NCBI RefSeq assembly: GCF_001984105.1
Contig: NZ_MTQM01000008.1
Location: forward strand, 124,001 to 188,000
DNA from: Microbacterium sp. CSI-V
GTDB taxonomy: Bacteria; Actinomycetota; Actinomycetes; Actinomycetales; Microbacteriaceae
DNA: 64,000 nt
Reading direction: 5' to 3'
Part shown: positions 51,810-62,630 of the stretch, piece after piece
How positions within the stretch are numbered: position 1 is the stretch's first letter
How the letters are laid out: each line of letters begins with the position of its first letter
Notes under the pieces: generated by a model
Database searches by the model: none
The model's input: the letters and a program-made list of their open reading frames with translations, nothing else
What the model was told of the DNA's origin: nothing
Made by a program: the position numbers and the translations under genes

Positions 51810-51862
51810 AGTGTCCAAGACGCGCGGACGCGCGGGCTTCGCGTCCGCGTGTTCTGGACACT
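51810..51862. repeat. Compound hairpin between converging genes
   Basis: Inner arms CGCGGACGCG (51823-51832) and CGCGTCCGCG (51840-51849) with a 7-base loop. Outer arms AGTGTCCA (51810-51817) and TGGACACT (51855-51862). It can end both the permease and the DUF4232-like transcript. Confidence 0.7.
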
Positions 51863-51878
51863 CAGTGCCGGGGAGCCC

Positions 51879-52535
51879 TCACCGGAGGATGAACGACACC
51901 GTCCCGGTCGACGGGATGCCGCCGATCGACACGCTCAAGTGATACGTGGCGCCACCACCCGGGGCGAACGGGCGCTCGCCGCCGCACGACGACACGGACG
52001 AGCGGGTGCGATCCCAGGTCAGGGGCGCGGCGCTCGTGACCTCCTGGCCGGCGGCGAGGGTGACCTCCATGTCGCTCGGCTCGGACTGGCAGTCCGTCGA
52101 GCGCCACCAAACATCCGACCCGCTGGTGACCGTGAAGGACTGCGCGCTCGTGCCGACGTTCATCGTGCACGCGTTCGCCGAGGTGTTCGTGAGGCGGATC
52201 GACAGCTGCGGGTTCTCGCCCTGGCCGTACTCCCCCTTGTCGGTGAGCGCTTCGACGGTGATGTCCGCCGGGGTGCACTCGACCGGTCCGGCCGGCGCTG
52301 TGGGCGTCGGGGTGGGCGTCGGTGTCGGTGAGGCGACGACGGCGGGAGCGGACGCCGCGGGGGCCGTCGAGCTCGCCGCGGGCGCGGGGTCGGCGGTCGG
52401 GGCGGAGCGCCACGGGGGCGCCGCGACGAGCCACACGACGAGGCCGATCACGAGCAGCGCGAAGAGCGCGGCGGCGAGACGGCGACGACGGTAGACCGCC
52501 GGGGATTGCCGCCGCCTGCGGGGGGCATCGGTCAT
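51879..52535 (-). CDS. DUF4232-like secreted/anchored protein
   Basis: 218 residues. A basic stretch (RRRRQSPAVYRRRRLA) and one membrane helix (AAALFALLVIGLVVWLV) lead to a Pro/Thr/Ala spacer (PTPTPTPTPTAP) and an extracytoplasmic beta domain. The domain has cysteines in VECTPAD, NACTMNV, DCQSEP and SSCGGER and the DUF4232 ending YHLSVSIGGIPSTGTVSFIL. The fold is expected to be Ig-like; function unknown. Confidence 0.78.
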   Translation of the reverse strand: MTDAPRRRRQSPAVYRRRRLAAALFALLVIGLVVWLVAAPPWRSAPTADPAPAASSTAPAASAPAVVASPTPTPTPTPTAPAGPVECTPADITVEALTDKGEYGQGENPQLSIRLTNTSANACTMNVGTSAQSFTVTSGSDVWWRSTDCQSEPSDMEVTLAAGQEVTSAAPLTWDRTRSSVSSCGGERPFAPGGGATYHLSVSIGGIPSTGTVSFILR

Positions 52536-52581
52536 CGTTCCAGCGTAGGCCGCGAGGCTGAGCGCCCGCGCCATGCCGCGC

Positions 52582-53091
52582 TCACAGCTGCTTCAGCATC
52601 CGCGTGTTGCCGAGGGTGTTGGGCTTGACGTGCGCGAGGTCGAGGAACTCCGCGACGCCCTCGTCGGGGCTGCGGACCAGCTGCGAGTAGACGTCGGGAT
52701 CGACGACCTGCTCACCGATGGGCGCGAAGCCGCGGCGCGTGAAGAAGTCGACCTCGAAGGTGAGGCAGAAGAGTCGCGAGACGCCGAGCTCGCGCGCGTT
52801 CTCCTCCAGCATCTCCACGATCGCCCGGCCCACCCCGTGGTGCAGCCAGTCGTCGTGGACGATGAGGGTGCGGATCTCGCCCAGGTCCTCCCACATGACG
52901 TGCAGCGCCCCGCACCCGATGACCTCGCCGTCGACCTCGGCGACGACGAACTGCTGCACCGAGCCGTACAGGACGACCAGGTCCTTGCCGAGGAGGATGC
53001 GCTTCTGCACGAACGGCTCGAGCAGTTCGTGGATGCGTCGCACGTCGCCGGTCGCGGCGGGGCGGACGACGAACGGCGCGGCGGAGGTCAT
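52582..53091 (-). CDS. argA: Amino-acid N-acetyltransferase (short ArgA type)
   Basis: 169 residues of the GNAT fold. Acetyl-CoA-binding residues lie in EIRTLIVHDDWLHHGVGRAI (Gln/Arg-x-x-Gly-x-Gly variant HHGVG), and VAEVDGEVIGCGALHVMWED and FCLTFEVDFFTRRGFAPIGE fit the short actinobacterial N-acetylglutamate synthases (M. tuberculosis Rv2747 is about this size). It would make N-acetylglutamate for arginine synthesis, perhaps from glutamine or glutamate. It stands downstream of clpC behind a terminator. Confidence 0.8.
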   Translation of the reverse strand: MTSAAPFVVRPAATGDVRRIHELLEPFVQKRILLGKDLVVLYGSVQQFVVAEVDGEVIGCGALHVMWEDLGEIRTLIVHDDWLHHGVGRAIVEMLEENARELGVSRLFCLTFEVDFFTRRGFAPIGEQVVDPDVYSQLVRSPDEGVAEFLDLAHVKPNTLGNTRMLKQL

Positions 53092-53108
53092 CGTCCCAGG
53101 GTACGACG

Positions 53109-53138
53109 AGGGCCCGGATGCCATGGCATCCGGGCCCT
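53109..53138 (-). terminator. Hairpin downstream of clpC
   Basis: AGGGCCCGGATGCC (53109-53122) pairs with GGCATCCGGGCCCT (53125-53138) with only two bases between. It lies 15 bases past the clpC stop. No U-tract. Confidence 0.65.
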
Positions 53139-53153
53139 GTTGTCGTGTGATGG

Positions 53154-55679
<2,526 letters not shown>

Positions 55680-55767
55680 CTCTCAGTCCCTCCAGAAATG
55701 GGCTGACAGGCACGCCTCCGCGCGCCGTACATCGAGAGTAACCAGCGGCCGGATGCCAGAGCCCCGT

Positions 55768-55785
55768 GTTCGCCGTGGGCATAGC
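55768..55785 (-). promoter_or_regulatory. ClgR-like operator upstream of clpC
   Basis: Read on the clpC strand, GCTATGCCCACGGCGAAC matches the published ClgR pattern WNNWCGCYNANRGCGWWS at 16 of 18 positions as recalled. It is ~89 bases before the clpC start. ClgR activates clpC in several actinobacteria. The match needs experimental support. Confidence 0.45.
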
Positions 55786-55812
55786 CGTCGCGCCATCGGG
55801 GTTGCGGAACAC

Positions 55813-55835
55813 ATCGACAGTCGATAACTTATCGA
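55813..55835. promoter_or_regulatory. Overlapping palindromes, candidate operator of the DUF2975/XRE operon
   Basis: ATCGAC-a-GTCGAT (55813-55825) and TCGATAA-c-TTATCGA (55821-55835) share bases. Two more CGATAA copies follow before the ribosome site AAGGAG at 55860. The XRE gene at the end of the operon is the likely reader. Confidence 0.6.
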
Positions 55836-55871
55836 CAACCGATAACAACGAATCTCGATAAGGAGTGAGCC

Positions 55872-56498
55872 ATGGCATCCCCCCGTCCGACCTCGCGCAT
55901 CCTCTCCCGCGGTGACACCGCGGGGTTCCTCTTCTTCGTCGTGCTCGGCGTGGGCCTCGCGGTGTGGGCCGTCGTGCACAGCGTGATGCGCATCGTCGAG
56001 GTCCTCCCGAACCGCGACGTGCGCGTGAACGCACCGTTCCTCGACACCGTCGCGCAGGCGCCGCTCGGCCCGAACGGCGAACCCGTACCGGTCGAGCTCG
56101 GCACCGGCGTCATCGTCGCCCCCGAGCTGCCGATCGCCTCCCTGTGGGCGCTCGTCCTCGCCGAGGTCCTCCTCGCCGCCGTCGTCGTGACCGTCGTCGT
56201 GCTCCTCCTCCTGCTCACCGCCGACATCCTGCGCGGCCGCATCTTCAGCCGACGCAACACGGCCCTCGTGTCGGTCGCGGGCACCGTGACCCTCGTCGGC
56301 CTCGCGGGCGTCCCGTTCTTCCAGAACATGGTGGCCAACGGCGCGCTGGCGCGGATGTCGGACTACACCTACGACCGCGGAGCCGTGCAGGTCATCGATC
56401 TGCCGACGCTCTTCGGAGCGGCCTTCGTCGCCGCCCTGGCCGGCACGGTGTTCACCGTCGGCGACCGCCTGCAGCGCGACACGGAAGGACTCGTGTGA
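55872..56498 (+). CDS. DUF2975 membrane protein
   Basis: 208 residues with four membrane helices (TAGFLFFVVLGVGLAVWAVV, LVLAEVLLAAVVVTVVVLLL, RNTALVSVAGTVTLVGLAGV and LFGAAFVAALAGTVFTVGDR) and a central cytoplasmic ADILRGRIFSR. The C-terminal ten residues, RLQRDTEGLV, match those of the next gene. DUF2975 proteins usually sit with a small XRE regulator, as YoaS with YozG in Bacillus, and as here. Role unknown; the regulatory palindromes suggest tight control. Confidence 0.88.
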   Translation: MASPRPTSRILSRGDTAGFLFFVVLGVGLAVWAVVHSVMRIVEVLPNRDVRVNAPFLDTVAQAPLGPNGEPVPVELGTGVIVAPELPIASLWALVLAEVLLAAVVVTVVVLLLLLTADILRGRIFSRRNTALVSVAGTVTLVGLAGVPFFQNMVANGALARMSDYTYDRGAVQVIDLPTLFGAAFVAALAGTVFTVGDRLQRDTEGLV

Positions 56499-57103
56499 TG
56501 ACCGATGCGACACCGGTCTCTCCCCGGATGGAGCGCGGCATCGTGCTGCTGTTCGTCGCGGCGGGTCTCGTGATGGGCTTCACCCTCGCCCTCCCCGGCG
56601 TTCGCGCGGCGATCGGCATCGCCACGGGTGCGGGCGGCTTCAGCCTCTTGACGGAGGCGCCCGTCGCGACGGACCCCGGCGCGCCGATCCTGTCGGCCCG
56701 GTACGAATCGGCGTGGGTGATCACCGACGCCCTGAGTTTCGGCGCGCGCACCCTTCTCGTGCTCGGTATCGCTGCAGGAGCGCTGACGACCCTCTTCACC
56801 ATCGGAGCGCTGATGCTGTTCTTCCTGCTGCTGATGTGGCGGCGCCCGTTCCATCGTGCCCTGGTGGTCGCGACGCTCGTCGCGGGGGCCTCCCTGCTCA
56901 TCGGCGGCGTCCTGTCTGCCGGTCTGACCGGTCTCGGTCGCATGATGGCCGCCTCCGAGTTGAACCCCTCGGCCGGGGACGTCTTCGTCGTCGGATCCGC
57001 CTTCGACCCTGCCTGGGCGCTGGTCGGTCTGGCCGTACTGGCCCTTTCCGTCGTGTTCTCCTACGGAACCCGCCTGCAGCGCGACACGGAAGGACTCGTG
57101 TGA
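56498..57103 (+). CDS. DUF2975-like membrane protein, second copy
   Basis: 201 residues with four membrane helices (GIVLLFVAAGLVMGFTLAL; TLLVLGIAAGALTTLFTIGA; RALVVATLVAGASLLIGGVL; ALVGLAVLALSVVFSYGTRL). It begins with an ATG overlapping the stop of copy 1 by one base. The last 34 bases are identical to the end of copy 1, so the pair arose by duplication or gene conversion. Its body differs enough that function may have split. Confidence 0.8.
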   Translation: MTDATPVSPRMERGIVLLFVAAGLVMGFTLALPGVRAAIGIATGAGGFSLLTEAPVATDPGAPILSARYESAWVITDALSFGARTLLVLGIAAGALTTLFTIGALMLFFLLLMWRRPFHRALVVATLVAGASLLIGGVLSAGLTGLGRMMAASELNPSAGDVFVVGSAFDPAWALVGLAVLALSVVFSYGTRLQRDTEGLV

Positions 57104-57333
57104 GCCCCGCGATCGACGACGAAGGCCCCAGCGGCATCCACTGCCGACTCGACGAGCTGCTCGCCGAACGGGGCATGACGCTGACGCGGCTGAGCGAGCT
57201 GGTCGGGGTGAGCATCGTCAATCTCTCGGTGCTCAAGAACGACCGCGCTCGCGCGATCCGCTATTCGACGCTCGCCGCGATCTGCCGCGCCCTCGACTGC
57301 GAGGTCGGCGACCTGCTGGTGGTGCAGGGGTAG
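57100..57333 (+). CDS. XRE-family regulator (YozG-like)
   Basis: 77 residues from a GTG at 57100, inside the end of the preceding gene. The helix-turn-helix is GMTLTRLSELVGVSIVNLSV followed by LKNDRARAIRYSTLAAICRA and CEVGDLLVVQG, the Cro/C1-type HTH of the YozG group that always accompanies DUF2975 proteins. It probably binds the palindromes at 55813-55835 and controls the operon. Confidence 0.92.
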   Translation: MSPAIDDEGPSGIHCRLDELLAERGMTLTRLSELVGVSIVNLSVLKNDRARAIRYSTLAAICRALDCEVGDLLVVQG

Positions 57334-57334
57334 C

Positions 57335-58048
57335 TCAGCGGGTGCCGAGGACGGCGATCGGGCCCTCGGACGCGACGTTGCCGCCGGTCAACGTGAGCTC
57401 CACGGGTCCGTCGTCGACGATGCCCGTCAAGTCGGCCAGGCTCACGCGAGGCGCCATGTCGGCCGTGCAGACCTGATCGGCGGGCGGTTCCACGAACGTC
57501 ACCGTCGCCCCCGCGCCGGCCGATGTCACCGCTTCGACCTGTGGCCGGCAGCCGGAACTCCCCCAGGTGAGGATCGCGACCTGTCCGTCTCCGACCCACC
57601 CGGCGCTGGGAAGGAACTCGTCGCCCGCGGCCGGTGCGTCGGCGAGGCCCGCGAGCGACGTGGAGCCCTCGACCGCACCGGTCACCACGACCTCGAGATC
57701 GCGGCTCGGGTCGACACCGGCGGGCAGGCCCACGTACGTCGCCCGCGGCGCCAGATCGCGCGTGCACGGCCCGTCCGACGGCTCGACGAGGTCGACGGTG
57801 AGCGTCGTTCCGGAGAGGACGGGCTCGGTCGCGACCGGAACGCACGAGGAGCTGCCGAGCGTCACGACCGCGATCCCGCGGCCCGCGTCGAGCCACCCCG
57901 CGCGGACCTCGGAGGGGGCGATGGATGCCGTGGCATCCGGGGTCGCCTCCGACGTCGGGGACGAGGCGGCGCCCGTCGCGCATCCGACCAGCGCGCCCAT
58001 CGACAGGATGCCGACGCTCAGGAGTGCGACGAGGGAACGGCGGGTCAT
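57335..58048 (-). CDS. Lipoprotein with two repeated domains
   Basis: 237 residues. The signal peptide (MTRRSLVALLSVGILSMGAL) ends in a lipobox (LVGC, Cys-23). The rest is duplicated: residues ~50-120 (AGWLDAGRGIAVVTLGSSSC) and ~150-225 (AGWVGDGQVAILTWGSSGCR), each with a Cys pair (C..C in SSSCVP and GPCTRD; SSGCRP and QVCTAD). Each half looks like a small beta module. Attached to the outer face of the membrane; ligand unknown. Confidence 0.75.
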   Translation of the reverse strand: MTRRSLVALLSVGILSMGALVGCATGAASSPTSEATPDATASIAPSEVRAGWLDAGRGIAVVTLGSSSCVPVATEPVLSGTTLTVDLVEPSDGPCTRDLAPRATYVGLPAGVDPSRDLEVVVTGAVEGSTSLAGLADAPAAGDEFLPSAGWVGDGQVAILTWGSSGCRPQVEAVTSAGAGATVTFVEPPADQVCTADMAPRVSLADLTGIVDDGPVELTLTGGNVASEGPIAVLGTR

Positions 58049-58064
58049 CTGTGCCTCCGGAAGG

Positions 58065-59531
58065 TCACTGCAGCGCCGAGGTGAGGCGCGCGAGGTTGTC
58101 GAGGATCGTCGAGCGGAGGGGCTGACGGCGCCACTCCTCGACCGTGAGTTCGCGGCTGAGCGTCCGGTACACGTCTTCGACGCGCCGCATGTCGCGGACG
58201 AACTCCTCGCCGCGCACGAGCATGGAGATCTCGAGGTTGAGACCGAACGAGCGCATGTCCATGTTGCTCGACCCGATCACGGCGACCTCGTCGTCGATCG
58301 TCAGGCTCTTGCTGTGCAGGATGAAGGGCTTGCGGTACATCCAGATCTTCACGCCGGCCGTCAGCAGTGCCTCGTAGTAGCTGCGCTGGGCGTGGTAGAC
58401 CATCGCCTGATCGCCCTCTTCCGAGACGAACAGCTCCACGTGGACGCCGCGCTGGCAGGCCGTCGTGATCGCCAGCAGGAGCGCCTCGTCGGGCACGAAG
58501 TACGGGCTCACGATGATGATGCGCTCGCGGGCGGCGAAGAGCAGGCCGAGGAACAGCTTGAGGTTGTTCTGGAAGTCGAAGCCGGGGCCGGAGGGGACGA
58601 TCTGGCAGTCGAGGTCGCCGGGGCCGGATTCGACGCTGAACAGGTCGATCTCGTCGGTCAACGTCTCGTCGGTCTCGCTGTACCAATCGCTGAGGAACAC
58701 GGCGTTGATGCTCGCGACGACGGGGCCCTCGACCCGGACCATGAGGTCGACCCAGTGGAGCCCGCGGCGGATGTTCTTGCTCAGGTTGTACGTCGAGTCG
58801 GTCACGTTCTGCGAACCCATGAACGCCACGTCGCCGTCGATGACCAGGAGCTTCCGGTGGTTGCGCAGGTCGGGGCGCTGATACCGGCCCCGCAGCGGCT
58901 GGACGGGCAGCATCAGATGCCAGTGCGCGCCCATCTCGTCGAGCCGGCGAAGCGTCTGCCGGTAGTACGGCTTGCCCCTGTTCGCCCAGTGGTCGAGCAG
59001 GACGCGCACGACCACGCCCCGTGCGGCGACCTCTTCGAGGGCGCGGAAGAAGTTGTCGGTCGCGGCGTCGGCCTGGAGGATGTAGAACTCGACGTGCACG
59101 TACCGATCGGCCCGGCGGATGGCATCCGCCATCGTGTCCAGGCTCTCCTGGTAGTCGGCGATGAGGGTCGCGCCGTTGTCACCCGCGATGGGCATGGCGC
59201 CGAGGTTGCGGTTCAGCCGGACGAGCGCACGGAACCAGTCGGGCGCGTTCGGTCGCAGCGTGCCGAACTCGAGGGATTCGCTCGTGTCGTGGATGTACCG
59301 GTTGATGTCGGCCTGCTTGCGGCGGCGCGTGCGCGGCAGCCGCGGATTCCCGATCAGGAGGAACAGGACCACGCCGACGAAGGGGATGAAGTAGATCGCC
59401 AGCAGCCACGCCATGGCCGCGGTCGGGCGACGGTTGCGCGGCACGATGATGACCGCGGCGATGCGCACGACCAGATCGATCACGAACAGCGCGATGACGA
59501 GCCAGCTCGCCTCGAACGTGGTGTCGATCAC
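58065..59531 (-). CDS. cls: Cardiolipin synthase (two HKD motifs)
   Basis: 488 residues. Two N-terminal membrane helices (LVIALFVIDLVVRIAAVIIV and AMAWLLAIYFIPFVGVVLFL) precede two phospholipase-D-like domains. The first HKD is NHRKLLVIDGDVAFMGSQN and the second LHSKSLTIDDEVAVIGSSNM, both complete. It would join two phosphatidylglycerol molecules, or PG and CDP-DAG, to make cardiolipin. Followed by a small lipoprotein gene that may be unrelated. Confidence 0.9.
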   Translation of the reverse strand: MIDTTFEASWLVIALFVIDLVVRIAAVIIVPRNRRPTAAMAWLLAIYFIPFVGVVLFLLIGNPRLPRTRRRKQADINRYIHDTSESLEFGTLRPNAPDWFRALVRLNRNLGAMPIAGDNGATLIADYQESLDTMADAIRRADRYVHVEFYILQADAATDNFFRALEEVAARGVVVRVLLDHWANRGKPYYRQTLRRLDEMGAHWHLMLPVQPLRGRYQRPDLRNHRKLLVIDGDVAFMGSQNVTDSTYNLSKNIRRGLHWVDLMVRVEGPVVASINAVFLSDWYSETDETLTDEIDLFSVESGPGDLDCQIVPSGPGFDFQNNLKLFLGLLFAARERIIIVSPYFVPDEALLLAITTACQRGVHVELFVSEEGDQAMVYHAQRSYYEALLTAGVKIWMYRKPFILHSKSLTIDDEVAVIGSSNMDMRSFGLNLEISMLVRGEEFVRDMRRVEDVYRTLSRELTVEEWRRQPLRSTILDNLARLTSALQ

Positions 59532-59598
59532 GGGACCTCCTGGGCGGGATGTCCCCCCAGCGTAGTGATCGGCCCCGACACGCGGGGGATCCGGGCGA

Positions 59599-59784
59599 TC
59601 AGCGGGTCGTGCCGTCGGAGGCGGGGAGACCGCGCTTGGCGCGCTCCTGCGCCTCGATGCGCGCGTACGCCTTGCGCTCGGTGCGATCCATCCGGATCAC
59701 GCCGCGCAGGATGAAGAAGAAGCTCACCGACACGGCGAGCGTCGGCAGGAGTGGCCACAGCACAGCGGCCCAGATGTCATCCAC
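59599..59784 (-). CDS. Small single-span membrane protein (61 aa)
   Basis: From a GTG at 59784. One membrane helix (AAVLWPLLPTLAVSVSFFFI, residues ~5-25) is followed by a charged cytoplasmic helix (RTERKAYARIEAQERAKRG). Such short proteins are common near membrane-lipid genes in Microbacteriaceae. Function unknown. The start codon is the best candidate since no ATG is in frame. Confidence 0.75.
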   Translation of the reverse strand: MDDIWAAVLWPLLPTLAVSVSFFFILRGVIRMDRTERKAYARIEAQERAKRGLPASDGTTR

Positions 59785-59920
59785 GGTTCCAGGATACGGG
59801 CACCGCCTGAGTGTCGGGAGGGAACGCACCCCTCCTCCCCACCGTACGGATCCGCCCCGCTCTCCCCCGATCGCGCGTCCCCGGCCCCGCGAGCATGCGC
59901 CGCCCGGGCACTCTCGGGAC

Positions 59921-61081
59921 ATGTCACAGATCGTCCGCGCCGGCGCTCCCGCCGAGTTCCTCTCCCTCGTCCCCCATCTGCTGGGATGCACGCCCCGCTC
60001 CAGCCTCGCCGTCGTCACGTTTGCGGCGGGCCGCTCACTCGGCGCACTCCGGATCGACCTGCCCGCCCCGGGCACCGTCGCGGACGTCGAGAGCGTCGCC
60101 TCGACCGTGATCGGCATGGCCTGCAAGGTCTCGCGGACGGATGCCGTCGCGCTGGTCGTGTACACCGATCTCGCACTCCGGGATGCCGGGGAGCTCCCCC
60201 ATCGCGCCCTCGTCGACGCCGTCCTGGCCCGCGCCGACATCTGCGGCCTCCGCGTGATCGATGCGTTCGCCGTCGGCCCCGACGGATGGAACGGCTATCT
60301 GAGCGGAGGGGAGGGTGAGCCGCGGCCGCTCGCGGAGATCGCGCCCGACCCCGATCTCGTGCCGACGCCGGAGGTCGACGGCGACCAGTTCGCCGCAGCG
60401 ACCCTCCCCGCGATCACCGCCGCCGAACGCGCGGCGGTGCACCGGCTTCTGGACGACGCCGAGCAGCTGGTCGCCCGCTCGCGCGAGGCCAAGCGCCTCC
60501 CGGCCCGGCGGCGCGCCGCCGCCACGCTCCTCCTCGACGACATCGCCGACCCGCCGGCGGTGTTCGAGGCGTTCGTCTCCCCCGACGACGATCCGGATCA
60601 TCGCGCGGTCGCGGCCGTCTCGTTCGGCTTGCAACGGCCGCTCCTGCGCGACGTCGCCCTGATGCAGTGGCTCAGCGACCTCGCCACCGGCGATGCGACC
60701 TACGGGGCGCAGACCGCCTACGCGGCGGGGCAGCCGTTCCCGGCGGACCTCGCCCGGCCGATGTGGGGAGAGGGCGCCCACCCCGACCCTCCGCGGCTGC
60801 TGCGGGCGCTCGACCGGTGCCGGTACGCGGCCGCCGCGACACCGCGCGCGCGACGCGCCGGCCCTCTCGCCGCGTGCGCGTGGCTCGCGTGGGCGACGGG
60901 CAGGTCGACGCACGCCGCCGCCTACGCCGCCGACGCGCTCGAGATCGACCCCGACCACGGACTCGCCGACATCGTGCGGATCATGTGCGCTCAGGGACGA
61001 CTGCCGGAGTGGGTCTTCGAGCGCGAGCCGGTCACTTCACCAGCGGGAACAGGATCGTCTCGCGGATTCCGAGACCGGTGA
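59921..61081 (+). CDS. DUF4192 domain protein
   Basis: 386 residues. FLSLVPHLLGCTPRSSLAVV and the following AVALVVYTDLA strands are typical of DUF4192, a soluble actinobacterial family of unknown role. Repeated Ala-rich helices fill the middle (AERAAVHRLLDDAEQLVARS), and a C-terminal TPR-like pair includes AWLAWATGRSTHAAAYAADA. The 3' end overlaps the converging lysS stop by 50 bases. Confidence 0.85.
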   Translation: MSQIVRAGAPAEFLSLVPHLLGCTPRSSLAVVTFAAGRSLGALRIDLPAPGTVADVESVASTVIGMACKVSRTDAVALVVYTDLALRDAGELPHRALVDAVLARADICGLRVIDAFAVGPDGWNGYLSGGEGEPRPLAEIAPDPDLVPTPEVDGDQFAAATLPAITAAERAAVHRLLDDAEQLVARSREAKRLPARRRAAATLLLDDIADPPAVFEAFVSPDDDPDHRAVAAVSFGLQRPLLRDVALMQWLSDLATGDATYGAQTAYAAGQPFPADLARPMWGEGAHPDPPRLLRALDRCRYAAAATPRARRAGPLAACAWLAWATGRSTHAAAYAADALEIDPDHGLADIVRIMCAQGRLPEWVFEREPVTSPAGTGSSRGFRDR

Positions 61082-62549
61082 TGGCCATGAGCAGTCGATC
61101 GATACCCATCCCCATGCCGCCGGTGGGGGGCATGCCGTGCTCGAGCGCACGGAGGAACTCTTCATCGATGGGCATCGCCTCGTCGTCGCCCCGCGCGGCG
61201 AGCTTGGCCTGCTCGGTGAAGCGTTCGCGCTGGATGACGGGGTCGACCAGCTCGGAGTACCCGGTCGCCAGCTCGAAGCCGCGCACGTACAGGTCCCACT
61301 TCTCCACGACGCCGGCGATGGAACGGTGTTCGCGCACCAGCGGGCTGGTGTCGAGGGGGAAATCCATGACGAACGTCGGCCGCGTGAGTCCGCCCTTGAC
61401 GAAGTGCTCCCACAGCTCCTCGACCCACTTGCCGTGCGTCTCGTGAGCCGGCGCCTCGACACCGGCTTCGGCGCCGAAGGCCCGCAGATCCTCCAGCGTG
61501 GTCTCGGGCGTGATGGTCCGGCCGGCGGCTTCGGACAGCGAGTCGTACATCGAGATGCGATCCCACTCGCCCCCGAGGTCGTACTCGGTCCCGTCCGCCC
61601 AGGTCACCGTCGTCGAACCGGCCACCGCGATGGCCGCGTCCTGGATCAGCGTCTGCGTCAGATCCGCGATGCCGTTGTAATCGGTGTAGGCCTGGTACGC
61701 CTCGAGCATCGCGAACTCGGGGCTGTGCGTGGAGTCGGCACCCTCGTTGCGGAAATTGCGATTGATCTCGAACACCCGGTCGATACCGCCCACGACCGCG
61801 CGCTTGAGGAACAACTCGGGCGCGATGCGCAGGTACAGGTCGGCGTCGAACGCGTTCGAGTGCGTGATGAACGGGCGAGCACTGGCACCGCCGTGCTGCA
61901 CCTGCAGCATGGGCGTCTCGACCTCGACGAACGCCCGGTCGGCGAAGGTGCGTCGCAGGCTGGCGTTGACCTTGGCGCGCGCGAGCACGGTCTCGCGGGC
62001 ACGATCGCGCACGATGAGATCGAGGAACCGACTGCGGACCCGGCTCTCCTCGTTCAACTCGGAGTACATGTTGGGCAGGGGCAGGACGGCCTTGGCGGCG
62101 ATGGCCCACTCCGACACCATGATCGACAGCTCGCCGCGGCGACTGGAGATCACCTCTCCCGAGACGAAGACGTGGTCGCCGAGGTCGACGAGTTCCTTCC
62201 ACGCCTGCAGCGACTCGTCACCCACGTTCGCGAGCGACACCATCGCCTGGATCCGGCTGCCGTCGCCGGACTGCAGCGACGCGAAGCACAGCTTCCCGGT
62301 GTTGCGGCTGAAGACGACTCGCCCCGCGACGCCCGCGGTCACGCCGGTCTCGGCGCCCGCCTCGAGGTCGGCGTAGCGTTCGCGGAGCGACGGGATCGTG
62401 TCCGTCACCGGGACGACGACGGGGTACGGGCCCCCGGCGGCATCCGACCGCTCCTCGAGCAGGCGTTCCCGCTTGGCGAGGCGGACCGCCTTCTGCTCGA
62501 AGACGTCGTCTTCGGTCGGTTCGGCGTCGTTCGCGGGCGCGTCGGTCAT
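61032..62549 (-). CDS. lysS: Lysyl-tRNA synthetase (class II)
   Basis: 505 residues. The anticodon-binding OB fold (~55-160; GVAGRVVFSRNTGKLCFASL) precedes the catalytic core. Motif 2 is FEINRNFRNEGADSTHSPEF and motif 3 GMGMGIDRLLMAITGLGIRE. The start at 62549 gives MTDAPANDAEPTEDDVFEQK, an acidic N-terminal tail. It charges tRNA-Lys in the cytoplasm. No T-box or other leader signal is evident. Confidence 0.95.
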   Translation of the reverse strand: MTDAPANDAEPTEDDVFEQKAVRLAKRERLLEERSDAAGGPYPVVVPVTDTIPSLRERYADLEAGAETGVTAGVAGRVVFSRNTGKLCFASLQSGDGSRIQAMVSLANVGDESLQAWKELVDLGDHVFVSGEVISSRRGELSIMVSEWAIAAKAVLPLPNMYSELNEESRVRSRFLDLIVRDRARETVLARAKVNASLRRTFADRAFVEVETPMLQVQHGGASARPFITHSNAFDADLYLRIAPELFLKRAVVGGIDRVFEINRNFRNEGADSTHSPEFAMLEAYQAYTDYNGIADLTQTLIQDAAIAVAGSTTVTWADGTEYDLGGEWDRISMYDSLSEAAGRTITPETTLEDLRAFGAEAGVEAPAHETHGKWVEELWEHFVKGGLTRPTFVMDFPLDTSPLVREHRSIAGVVEKWDLYVRGFELATGYSELVDPVIQRERFTEQAKLAARGDDEAMPIDEEFLRALEHGMPPTGGMGMGIDRLLMAITGLGIRETILFPLVK

Positions 62550-62630
62550 CGTGAAGGCTCCTCGGGGTCGCATCGAGTTTATCCGCGAGGCGCGGGACGT
62601 TTCCCCGCGCGGTGCGGCCCGCGAGGAGCG

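Noticed and set aside
57567..59714. A 715-residue plus-strand frame across the lipoprotein and cardiolipin synthase
   Set aside because: It is antisense to both genes, whose motifs are complete on the other strand.
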